Shown here: positions 23,539 through 34,055 of the stretch, piece after piece | Layout of the letters: every line of letters starts with the position of its first letter | Position numbering within the stretch: the stretch's first letter is position 1 | Origin: Nyssa sinensis | Taxonomy: Eukaryota; Streptophyta; Magnoliopsida; Cornales; Nyssaceae | Reading direction: 5' to 3' | Length of the DNA stretch: 64,000 bases | Assembly (NCBI GenBank): GCA_008638375.1 | Contig: CM018052.1 | Location: 3,782,501-3,846,500, forward strand | Notes under the pieces: generated by a model | The model's database searches: none | What the model saw: only the letters and a program-made list of their open reading frames with translations | Told to the model about the DNA's origin: nothing | Made by a program: the position numbers and the translations under genes

Positions 23539-26307
23539 TGTCACGACCCAAAACCCACCCTATGCGGATTTCGTGTCGCGGGGCCGACCCTAAGGCCGTC
23601 CCTACTTTTTCCATTCCTGTATCATAGTACTAATATGCAAAGTACCAAATTCTTAAAACAATAACAACGGAAGTTTATCACTACAATAGTCAGCGGAAGT
23701 CTTAACATACATCATATGGTTTTACAGTACCGAGTCAAAACTAAACATAACCAGCACCCGTGGGTGGTGAATACATGGGAGAATTAAAACATAGTCTGAT
23801 ACAATTCTTCAAAATATCCCCCTATGCTTCCAGACTCCTATTGGGGTCTTGCGGTGTCATTACCTGAAAAGGGGTAAGTAGGGTGGAATGAGCTACAAGA
23901 GCCCAGCAAGTAAATACAGATCTCCGACACTGGTATCGAGGATCATAAAAGAATATGAATCCAAGGATAAGAATATGATAGCCAATCATAAAAATAAGAT
24001 GCTATAATAGCCAATGAAAACAATTGTCATGATGGCAAATGAACAGTGGAATCACAATGTGTAATCAGTAGGAATGGCATAACAATGTCCTGAAATTCTC
24101 GACGATAATACAATAACAAGAAATTTCTGCCAATATAATTGATCACAATAAATCAATAAAGGAATATCTCGCAATACAAGATAATCACAAGAATAATGTA
24201 ATTCAACAATTATAGTTGAGCAATCGTGTAAGAGATGCTTTTGTTCTGTGTCAGGGCTTGATATGCCCTCGGTCCTTGGGGGCCCGGTTTACCCCCTTCA
24301 GTGCATTCCAGTGTATGGCCACATGTCCGTTCACGGACTCGACCCGAAGGTCTTCAGTGTATTTAAAAGCATCGGATGGATATTGTGACTGAGCACAAAT
24401 CCAGTATACATAAACATTTCATGATCATAAATGATTCCATAGGAGTATATAAAATGGAATATCATCAATTCAATAGAAACATAACAATAGGCATTTGAAA
24501 GTACGGTTCAACATGATAACAATGGTACAACAATAAATCAATGTCCACCAGATAGAACAATATCACATTGTGGAGACAATAACATCAGATACGCTCAGAG
24601 TACAAGTTTGGCAGTAAAAGAATGAACTTGGCTTGATAACACCACATGGAAGAGAAAGGGTATCTACTTACCTTTAATGAAATCTTAGCTTAGAAATTCG
24701 TGAGTGGGCCCTTCCCCTTCAAGTTCCCTATATATCAATAAACGTGTTTCAGAACAAATGTTTATTCATCAATCTTACGTGTCGTCATCTTAAGTATCTC
24801 TAATGCCAATTTAGACTTCACCATTGAGTCCATAGGGTTCGAAATAATAAAAATTCACTAGTTCTTTAATTTAATCGGAGTCCATTTGACTCACTTATGC
24901 AGCAGGGGTATTTTGGTCATTTTTACAAGTTGTAACTTTTCGGGACTCCGTCTCGTGAAACGGACCTCACCATTGGACTCAGAGCATCCGAGATAATAAA
25001 AATTGACTAATCATTTACCTTATTTGGACCTCGTTTGACCTACTTTTGAGTCAGGGGTAATTTGGTAAAATTAACATTTTTCTATTGGGCCTTAGTGTAA
25101 TTATTCAAAACTTTTGGGGCCGGTTCATAAATCCCATAAGCTGCGGTCTGAACCAGTTGGTTCAGACCCCAAAACCCTAAACCGGTCAGCCTTTCACCTG
25201 AACCAAACGGTTCAGTTTCATACAAGAACCGGAATACAATAACCCAATTCCCTATCCCTATCCATGGTTCGGTTAACCCCTAAACCCCATTTCTATTTAT
25301 TGTCTCTGCAACCAAACAGCCCAATTGATTTTAATTTTTCATTCAAAACGACATAGCATCACTGCCCCTAATCGTTTTCGGTCGGGTCCCGACCCGGTCC
25401 GACCCAAACCCGGTCCCGTTATGACCCGAAGAAGCCCCCGACTATCCGGTCGTCTTCTCCGGTTGGTTTTCCGACCACGGTCACCGGAAAAATGCACTTC
25501 CTCACGGATCTTCATGGTTTTACGTCCAAAATTCACTGTTTTTCTTCCCAATGAAATCTAAGATTGCAAGGAATATTTTAGGACTGTTTTTAACCTCCAA
25601 TCTCATCGGTTTCATGCACCCATTCCCAGTTTCCGGCGTTGCACCGGTGAGGGAATAACCGGCCATAAAATGGCCATTTCTTGACCATTTAATCTAATTC
25701 AAAGTGTTTTGAGATCCTGGGGTAATTTCCTATGCATATGATGGTTCAATTTTCCATTTAGGTTCACCTATTTTAAATCACCATTTCTAACCGAAACTCA
25801 ATTTCTTTCTTTTTCTTTTGTTTTTCCTTCTTTGTTTCAGATCCTATTATTCCAGTAAGCAATTCTATAATTATACAAAATGAATTTAAAGAACAAAGGC
25901 GCAGGGGTTTACCTGTTCTCAAGCAATTGCTATACCTCAATTTTCAGCTTTCTCTCTCTATCTCTAAGTCTGATTCTATTTTTTTCTCTTTTCAATCACC
26001 TTCTTTATTCCTTAACCGACCCTCAGTCGGTGGCCCTTGCCACCTGTAGCTGCGGTTGCAGCATACCCGAGCACCCAAGACACCTCACCAAATTTCCTTA
26101 TATATATATATATATATATATATCTATACCGTACTCAAATTATATATATACATATGTATTCATGAGATCACTTAATACATTATTATGCATACATATTCAT
26201 ATACACATATCCATTTAATTATGCAACGTAACTTAAAACAGTTCGGGTTTTATTATTGTATCGACTTACCTCGATATTTGTGCCGTACCCCGGGTCGGGG
26301 TATTACA
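23539..26307 (-). repeat. Element A 5' LTR
   Basis: 2769-bp partner of 16053-18810, the 5' LTR on the minus strand. At about 25141-25164 it has a palindrome, GGTCTGAACC-AGTT-GGTTCAGACC, half of which is missing in the other LTR. It should hold the element's promoter, but I did not identify a certain TATA box. Confidence 0.93.
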
Positions 26308-27651
26308 TTAACTGTTTTAATACTATCGAGAGAATTATTATTGATGAACACTATATATCGGGGAAATGACTATATGTTATGATAGAAATCGGTGATTCTT
26401 GAACAATTGAGATAATTAGGTAAATAGTGACCTTTAAGGAATAGTAGTATGTTTAAGGATAAACAATGAGGATTCTCGGGGAATTACACTGAAAATACTA
26501 GAGGAGATTTCAATAAATGTTATAGATAAATAAACGAGGCTTGAATGAGAGATAGTCTAAAGGAAACTTAATGGATAATGACACGAGGAGTTGATACTCT
26601 AAATAAATTAATGATGTACAAAAAATATGAAAATTCTTGAGTAAGTTATGAGTAGACCCTGATAGGGTAGAGATGAATAGAGTCTTGAAGACAATAACTA
26701 ATGAGCGAGATTGCCAAAATTGATCTTATGAAATATAATGATTTTGAAAAGAGGCTGACACATGATGAATAAATATTAGGAAGGAATTCAATGAATCTTG
26801 TGATCCAAGATGATGCATGATCTGATTTTAGTCAATACTCTATCAAGTTAGATAAAGGTAAATGATAAATGATTCTGAATAACTGTTGGAGATTAATGTG
26901 ATCTAAATGATCGTAAAGACTAAACTGGTAGTAAATCATTTAGAGAAACCATGAAATTGAGATGATATATGATTTTTGAGGTACTACAAGGAAACCATTA
27001 TTCATGAATGATATACATAGAACACATGAGGTACATATCATAAGTATACAGTTATTAACCGATTAGATACCCTTAAAGAAACTATGAATTTGATGATTTA
27101 AATAGTTAAATGATCGGTGACTTTTGGGGACGATAGCTTGTTTAAATACTAAGGTTAAATAGTCATTGGGAAAGACTATGCTATGACTGACTTGATATTT
27201 CTTGGACGATTGCGATGATCAAATAAATAGTAACTTTTGAGAGAAAGTAGTGTGCTTAAAGGGAAAAGGTTAAGGATTCTTGGAAAGAATCGTACCAGCG
27301 TCGAGGTTAATGATTCTTAAGTCATTAAATTATGAATTGATCAATGAATTGGGGGAAACTATCCTTTGAACAAAGGCAACGGTTAATACTCTTTTGAAAG
27401 ATATAAGGACATAGAGTTGGGATTGCGAAATCTTGGAAAGTCGATGGACTTAACAACAAATATATATAAGGGATGGTCTAAAAAAGTCTTAATAAATAGT
27501 AACATGAGGAGTTTGAGACTTCAGATGGATTGATGACATATCAGAAACATGAGGATTCTTGAGTGAGTTATATAGGGTAAAGACAAAAGGATCATTGGGA
27601 GGCAATTACTGATTAAATGAAACTATCAAGCAAACTTTATGAAATGTGATG
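26308..27651 (+). other. E1 interior, non-coding degenerate repeat
   Basis: Continuation of E1 after element A, starting with the TTAAC duplication. No ORF of note. The sequence is built from loosely repeated units rich in 'gattcttgag', 'ggaattac', 'aaataaatagt'. A block at about 26385-26680 (AAATAGTGACCTTTAAGG ... ATTCTTGAGTAAGTTATGAG) recurs at about 27190-27600 (AAATAGTAACTTTTGAG ... ATTCTTGAGTGAGTTATATA), an offset of about 0.8-0.9 kb. Similar wording appears in the coding-free interior of element F (about 37840-38100). It resembles the filler interior of a large non-autonomous LTR element. Confidence 0.55.
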
Positions 27652-28388
27652 TGTCATGACCCGAAATCCACCCTATGCGAATCTCGTATCGCGACTGCCA
27701 CCCTTCGGCAGAGGCTTTAGGGTAAGGCTCACATAAACAACAGTATCGGATAGCGGTGCGGCCTGTGTTTTGCGGAAGCGTGAAAACTTTTTCTTTTATT
27801 TTGTTATTTAAAATACTTTTGCACATCCGCCCGGTACTGCCGTTCTTCATAGCGGTACACATGAATATACATTCAAAGCATAATAAAATTTTTAAAGTTT
27901 TATACATAATACATATACGATTGCCTCTTGGGCTTAAGTACATAATGGTCCAAAAGCTACTACATCAAAATTTGACCAACTACAGGTCCTAGTACACCAA
28001 AAATTCTGATCCAAATGGAACCGCTAATCGTTGATACTCAAATGGGGTGAGGCTCCTATTTATCATCAATACCTGAAAAATGTTAGGGAATGGGGTGAGC
28101 TTCAAGAAGCCCAGTGCGTAATCCTGCATTTGTCATGGGTTTTCAATCGATAGTGGTTTCGCACATGAGAGTTTATAAAATACTCACTACCAATTGCTCA
28201 TATATTTTGAACATAGAGTACATGCATTCTTCATAACAGATACCTTTGAAACATTTAAAGCATTCAAGCTAAACATATATTTCTTCAAATAGAGTATATG
28301 CACTTCAAAACATATAAACATGCATAATAAAAATGAGGATAAAACCTGCTTCCATTTTCAAAATTGTTACTTCAAAACATATAAACAT
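27652..28388 (-). mobile_element. LTR B, left part
   Basis: Begins TGTCATGACCCGAAATCCAC after TGATG (27647-27651), the minus-strand LTR end typical of this group. Broken at 28388 by solo LTR C; sequence resumes at 56823 with the matching AACAT duplication. Near 28310-28388 B contains a partial tandem duplication of the 'ACCTGCTTCCATTTTCAAAA' segment that recurs at 56846. No protein-coding ORF. Confidence 0.75.
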
Positions 28389-29858
28389 TGTCACGACCCA
28401 GAAATCTGCCTCGCGCAGATCCCGGACCCCGACCACTGCCTACAGACCCGGGGGCTTGAGGCAAGGCTCACACAAGCGATGGTATCGAATAGATGTGCGA
28501 CATGTGGTTGCGGAAGCGTGAAAAATTTTTCTTTTCTTTTCTCATTTTAAAATTTGCACATCGGTCCAGTACTGCCGCTCTTTATGTTGCGGTATACATG
28601 ATCATACATTCAGAGCATAATTAAAAACTTAAAAGCTTTATAATTAATACATGTTTAACTGCCCCACGGGGCTTAATACACAACAGTGTAATATTTCCTA
28701 ATACAAAATGCTATCAACTTCATAATACAGTCCCAAGAGAATTTGCTAGTCCTGTGATTAGTTGCCTAACCCTTCTTCCAAAACAGGTAGGCTTATCATC
28801 ATCGCCATCAAAATCAGAACTGCTATTGATCACCTGAAAGGGGGACGGATAAAAATTCAGGTAAGCTAATCTAAGCTTGTGAGTAATTCCTGCACTTGTC
28901 ATGGGGTTTTCAATTGGCAGTAGTTTAGCACATGAGAGTTTATAAAATACTCACTACCAATTGCTCGTACGTTTAGAACACAGAATATATGCATTCTTAA
29001 AACAGATAGCTTTGAAATATTTAAAGTATTCAAGTTGAAGATACATTTCTTCAAGTTGAGTATATGCACTTCAAAAACATATAATCATGCATGATAAAAA
29101 TGGGGGTAAAAACCTGCTTCCATTTTCAAAAGCGTTTCTCATCTTTTCTCTTTAATTAGGTGGAATCTGTTTCGAACTAGACTCCCGTTTTATTGCAATG
29201 CTACAATGGAGATATCTCATTTGCCAAGGGGGTTAAATCCTACTACCAGGCATTTCTTCGTGTTATAGCTGAATCCCAAAGGATTTCAATGTCGCATGTG
29301 GTACTTAAGTACTATTTATCTTATAAAACATTTATCACATGACTTCTTCAATAGATACTTTTCATGAGTATTTAAAACATGAAATATATAAATTCTGTAA
29401 TACGACTACAAATACTTGGAATAATCAAATTCAGAATATTTAGGGAAATCGGCATTTTACTCAGACATGCTTAATATTTCTAAGAAAGGAACTGTATAAA
29501 AACATTTACGGAGCATGTCATAACAGAATATTTTAAAACAACAATCATATAAAGACTGAATTTGATATTCAAATGCTTCACATAACTTGAACTTAAAAAC
29601 TTATTCAAATATATGGAATTAAATCTACACTTCAAATACAGAGTTACTCACCTTAAACCTTTAAGTCGACTTTACGGGACTGCTTTTCCTTTTTCCTCTT
29701 TTCAACGTAAAATAGTTTAGAGGAATCTCATAAACTTCATATACATTCAAATCAACTTGTAGTGTAAATCTATCCTTGGACTGTGTAGGCCTAATTAAAA
29801 AAAATCAGCCTAATTATAATTGTACCACATATCTAGTTTTTTAAATGATAAACAAATA

Positions 29859-30113
29859 TTAACTCTGAAGCCATTCACTTAAAGTTTCAGTGTTTTCTTG
29901 CTCTTTAATTTTCGCTTCAGCAAGTTGTGCCTTCGTTGGGGTTTTATACATGAACGGCCTAACTGAAACGATTTCGGTTGACTTGGCAATCCTTATTTTC
30001 CTGGCAATCACTTTTTGTTGCCACAGTAAGTCTTCCATGAACTCCTGTTACTTTTTATCCATTGCTCTCTGAGCTTTGGTCATAATTGTGAACTCCTTCT
30101 GTTTCTTATCCAT
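29859..30113 (-). pseudogene. LTR-borne ORF (84 codons, one internal stop)
   Basis: From ATG at 30113 the minus strand reads MDKKQKEFTIMTKAQRAMDK, then K, a TAA, QEFMEDLLWQQ, KVIARKIRIAKSTEIVS, PFMYKTPTKAQLAEAKIKEQ and so on to TAA at 29859. It is homologous to the block in LTR E1 at 11914-12135, and is sense relative to LTR C. LTR B lacks the block, so it was gained in C and E1 or lost in B. No family recognised; charged, helix-like composition. Could be a captured exon. Confidence 0.5.
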
Positions 30114-30861
30114 TATAGTCTACTTGTATATTTTAGCCTAAAACACAATTTAGCGTGTTAGAGAAATCAATTTCATTTTTAAAATTTTACTCTTCTGGTA
30201 GCTCCATTAATCTTTAATTTAAATTTATTTACTTCTTATGTTCACGCGTCATGTCTTTACGTATCCTATTTTCACGTACGAGCCTTAGTTTAGTACTTCG
30301 GCAAGTGTTTTAGTTCATAGCCTCCTGACTGATGCTATTCGTCAAATTTTATGTCTCTTTATTTTAGACATCTCTTTTGGTTGAATAGACTCTACCATTG
30401 AGTCCGGAACGTCAAAGAAAGTCAATTTAGGTTTTCGCGAAACTCCGTTTGGGTTTGGTAGCAGTAGGGGTATTTTGATCATTTTAACATTTTTACGGGC
30501 CTTTAATTTTTCGAGACCTCGTCTCATGACGTGGACCTCACCATTGGACTCAGGAGGTCCGAGATAGTAAGAATACATTAATAACTTCTTAATTTTGGAC
30601 AACGGGCATTTTTGACATTATTTATTTTTAATTAATTAATTTATTCAAATTAATTTCATCAAGTATTACATATATATATTTTGGTTGCATAAAGGGTTGG
30701 ATGAAATGGGTGGCACGCTGGCCAGTGTGTCACCTCCCCCCCAAAAGATATTGCATTCGAGTCTCCATAGGTGCGTATGCACCTTTTTATTTTCTGAATT
30801 TATTTTAAGTATTATATATATATATATATATATATATTCATGCCACATATACATCACACGC

Positions 30862-30935
30862 GTGCGTGTGGCCGAGTGGAAGAAGGAAGGGTTTAGGCGC
30901 GTGAGGTCTGGGGTTCGAACCCCAGGGCTTACGCC
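30862..30935 (+). ncRNA. tRNA-like segment with A and B boxes
   Basis: A box TGGCCGAGTGG (30869-30879) and B box GGTTCGAACCC (30912-30922), the latter in a perfect T-arm (CTGGG/CCCAG around the TTCGAAC loop). Spacing fits a tRNA-Ser/Leu-like head, but I cannot pair an acceptor stem, so a tRNA pseudogene or SINE-derived head is more likely than a working tRNA. A second, weaker one at about 30700-30790 has ATTCGAGTCTCC as B box. Both sit in LTR C near TA tracts. Confidence 0.45.
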
Positions 30936-31981
30936 CTTTCATATTTTTCCCTGTTTTCTTAAACTAAACGCCGAACAAGGGTATTAAATGCGTATAGGCC
31001 ATCTAAACCGCATGTAGGATATCAAATTGGGTTATAAACGTGTAACCAAACAGGTAGAATCAGGGTTTTAAAACCCTCAAGCCAAAACGACTGTGTTTCA
31101 TTTATGTAGTGGCAGCCTTCAAGGCCACCACGTGTTCGAGTCCACTCACTCGTTTCAAACGAGTGACGAGTTGACTCGTCATCTTCCTCATCATCTCCAT
31201 CACTGTTGCCCTAAATCCCGACTTCCATCTTCTTTAATTTCGTGAGTTTCTATCCATTCTAAACCCTTTGTTTTCATTCTAACTCGTTCCTAAAACATCA
31301 AGGGTTAGTTTGGCATTTGTTTTAGGGTTCGAATTGATCTCACGAGTTCGGGTAGAGGGTTGATAACCCAACCTGCAACTCCTTGGTATACCCTCATTTT
31401 ATCACCATTTTTAATGGAGTTTGGTTCTGCGTGATCCTCATGGCATGTGGATTCAATCCCTATTCTCAAAATCAAGTTTAGAAGTCTAAAAACAAGGGTT
31501 GGGTTTATGGCCGAAACCTACAACTTGATGTTTGGAGGTCATTTCTTAGGCTTTGTGATCGCGTATTAGGGTTTTTAAAACCCTCATGGTCTCTATTTGA
31601 GGTCTTGATAACCCAAAACTAGTTTGGCAAGAGTTGGTTCAGAGTTGGTGTAAGCAAGGTCCTCCAATGGCTGTCATTCGTGGGTTTAGTGCTTTAGATC
31701 ATTTTCAAGGCCAAATTTCATGCTTGAACAAGTTTAAAAATATTATAAATAACATATATACAAAATCAAGGCTTAAAACAATTCATATGTAGGAAAATTC
31801 TAGAGAGAGAAAAATAGTGAGTTTTGATGTTTTTACCTCAAAGGTGGTATCCCTCTCCTTCTCCTTCTGATTTTCTCCCTTCTTCTTCTCAGAACTCTCT
31901 TTCTCTCTCTCTCCTGTATGACAGAATTCTCATGTGGGTGTGTGTATACAATATGTATATATGTATATAGGTGTACACTTG

Positions 31982-32570
31982 TGTCACATCCCACACCCCA
32001 CCCCACACAGATGCTGAAGATGTGATGCCAGTTAGCCGCCTTGCCGGTTTTACCGTCGACAATGCGACCAACCAAAGGAAAATTTCTGAACTTTACCATG
32101 AATTGCATCCCAAATGTAGGGTCAGATCAGTAGAATTTAAAACTATTTTTATCTTGGGAATACAACTCATCTATATACCACATACGTATGTACCACAAAG
32201 TAAGTCTATAATCAGACATATATAACTCTAACCATAGAGCACGTCTATAATAGATATATAACACAGAGTATATCAAATTTCTCTAGAGTACCATTACCAT
32301 GAGCCATGTCCCAATACATCTAATGCATATCAATGAAGTCAATCATAACGTATCACTCACCTGAATAGCTAGAATCAATCCATTAGAACCCAAGTCTCCA
32401 CAAATCCTTGCCATCAGATCCGTACTTGAATTGCCTCACAGCCTACTAGTATCATCTCCTTATACTTTCTAATCCAATGGAGTTATATCTTGAAAAATGT
32501 TAAATAAATGGAATGAGCTTAAACAAGCTCAGTGAGTAACATAAGTTCCTGCCATGGGTTTCAAAACAAG

Positions 32571-32618
<48 letters not shown>

Positions 32619-34055
32619 TGCTCAAATCCAGCTCAGATAGAACAATGCAGCTCAAGTAGAACAGATACAGCTCAAAAAGAACAAATCAGGTCAAAATAGA
32701 ATCAAGTAGGATGGATCAATACTGAGTACCAATCAACAACGGTATATCAAAAAATGTGTTTGAACCTTCCCCAGGCGATGTGGGGTGCCACACAAGATAA
32801 TACGTTAGCCACCCACCCCCGCATATGGAGGGCCCGCGTCCTCGTAGCACACTTCTGGTTGGGGTCAGTATTAGAGCGGAACAGATAGGATTGAGCGGAT
32901 GCTGCGTTCTAGGCGTCCCACAGAGCCAACCATCCATCCACTGATATACTTAATCCCGTAGTGGGCCCAAGACTCAACATGACAAGATAAACACGAATCA
33001 GACTCCAATAGCGTAGACAAGTTAGAACAACAGACTCCAACAAAATCAGAACAGGAGATATCAAGAAGCAGGATAGGATCATGCAGCATGTAATGCAGTG
33101 TAAAGAGTATGCATTAAAATATATGCATTAAAACAGTACAGTGTATAAAACAGTTCAGCATATAAAGCAGTATAGTATACAAAAAATATACACCAAGTCA
33201 GGAGTCTGAGTTACTCACTTGAATATATGCTTATCTCCCTTCACAAATGGTCTGGTAATCTTCAGATACGTCATTAGCCACATCTCTGTATGTCTTAGGC
33301 ACTATCCTTCTGATGGCCATCATAATTGATTCAACATCCAAAAGTCTTCCGGTTCCTTAGATGTGAACATATCCAACCTTTGTCTAATTGCAGTTAACAC
33401 TCCACTAGCACTGCAATCATCAACCTATCTTTGTTGATCCCATTGAGACTGTACACTTTCACTCCAATCGCCAACCTTTGGAGGAATCACAGTCAAGTGT
33501 CAAAAACTCACAAACTCCTTATCAAGTGTCTTGTCTCGACCTTCAACCGATTAGCTCTCTCATTTCAAGGGAACTACATTTGTTTGCCCAATTAATTTTT
33601 CTATACTAAACTTCTCAAACAATCCCTTTTTAGTCTACCCCTGTACCATGGCATGACATCCCCACAAATACAAGAATACTTTTGTAATCATTGGTTTGAA
33701 GACCAGTAATAGTTGCAAATCCTTCAAGTATGCTACTCATTATAATCAAAGTCTTAACACCATAACCAAAGATAAGCAGATCATCCACAAAGCAAACCAG
33801 ACAACAACAGCAACACTAAAACCACATAAAAATCCCAAATTCAGGTATAAAATTTGCTGCTTCAGAATTCTAGAATACCACCTGCTATCCCTCTCAACTT
33901 CATCAATCCCCTCCGAGACACTGCTATAACCATACCAGATCATGTGATTTGCTTTCAAATTCCCCAGGGTATATTGTTTTCTCCATGCCCTACACTTCCA
34001 CACATAATTTCGCCCAATAGCTAGTAGTTATCTTTGAACTTATTCGTATCAAGGT
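31982..34055 (-). mobile_element. Solo LTR D, left part
   Basis: Starts TGTCACATCCCACACCCCAC after ACTTG (31977-31981). Its far end GGGATATTACA is at 56027-56037, followed by ACTTG (56038-56042). Read on the minus strand this left half is the 3' part of the LTR. 31982-33240 matches the 3' segment of LTRs F and H (TTGGTCGCATTGTCGG..., GTGAGTAACTC..), including a (TA)n tract at 32576-32615. 33240-34055 is cargo-type sequence with a LINE RT relic. Net LTR length is about 3.66 kb. Interrupted at AAGGT (34051-34055) by element F. Confidence 0.88.
33700..33900 (-). pseudogene. LINE reverse-transcriptase fragment inside LTR D
   Basis: On the minus strand one frame reads FVDDLLIFGYGVKTL, then EGFATITGLQTNDYKS and LVFVGM. 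This matches the LINE-type RT palm pattern F-A/V-DDLLIF...F...SGL..N..KS...F.G. Both flanks are degenerate, with stops within tens of codons. It is a relic carried in the cargo zone of LTR D, on the LTR's sense strand. Confidence 0.6.

Larger units (their letters stand above)
16053..26307 (-). mobile_element. Element A: complete Tekay/Del-type chromovirus (Ty3/gypsy)
   Basis: A 10,255-bp structurally complete LTR retrotransposon on the minus strand. LTRs are 16053-18810 and 23539-26307, both TGTCACGACC...GGTATTACA on the + strand. The 5-bp target duplication TTAAC is at 16048-16052 and 26308-26312. It has a tRNA-iMet PBS, a polypurine tract and one long gag-pol frame. I see only about 10 substitutions plus a 13-bp and a TA-repeat length difference between the LTRs, roughly 0.4%, so insertion was recent. 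Long LTRs, single gag-pol frame and C-terminal chromodomain indicate the Tekay/Del clade. It is nested in the interior of E1. Confidence 0.95.
28389..31981 (-). mobile_element. Solo LTR C, left part
   Basis: Starts TGTCACGACCCAGAAATCTG right after AACAT (28384-28388). Its other end, AAGGTGTAACA, is at 56807-56817 and is followed by AACAT (56818-56822). With the inner insertion removed, C is about 4.37 kb. No PBS, gag or pol is attached, so it is a solo LTR. Content: 'gttactcac' segment (29642), an LTR-borne ORF (29859-30113), two CACCATTG modules (about 30394, 30540), (TA)n tracts, two tRNA-like segments (about 30700-30790, 30862-30935) and CT-rich DNA before the D insertion. Interrupted at ACTTG (31977-31981). 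Confidence 0.88.
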
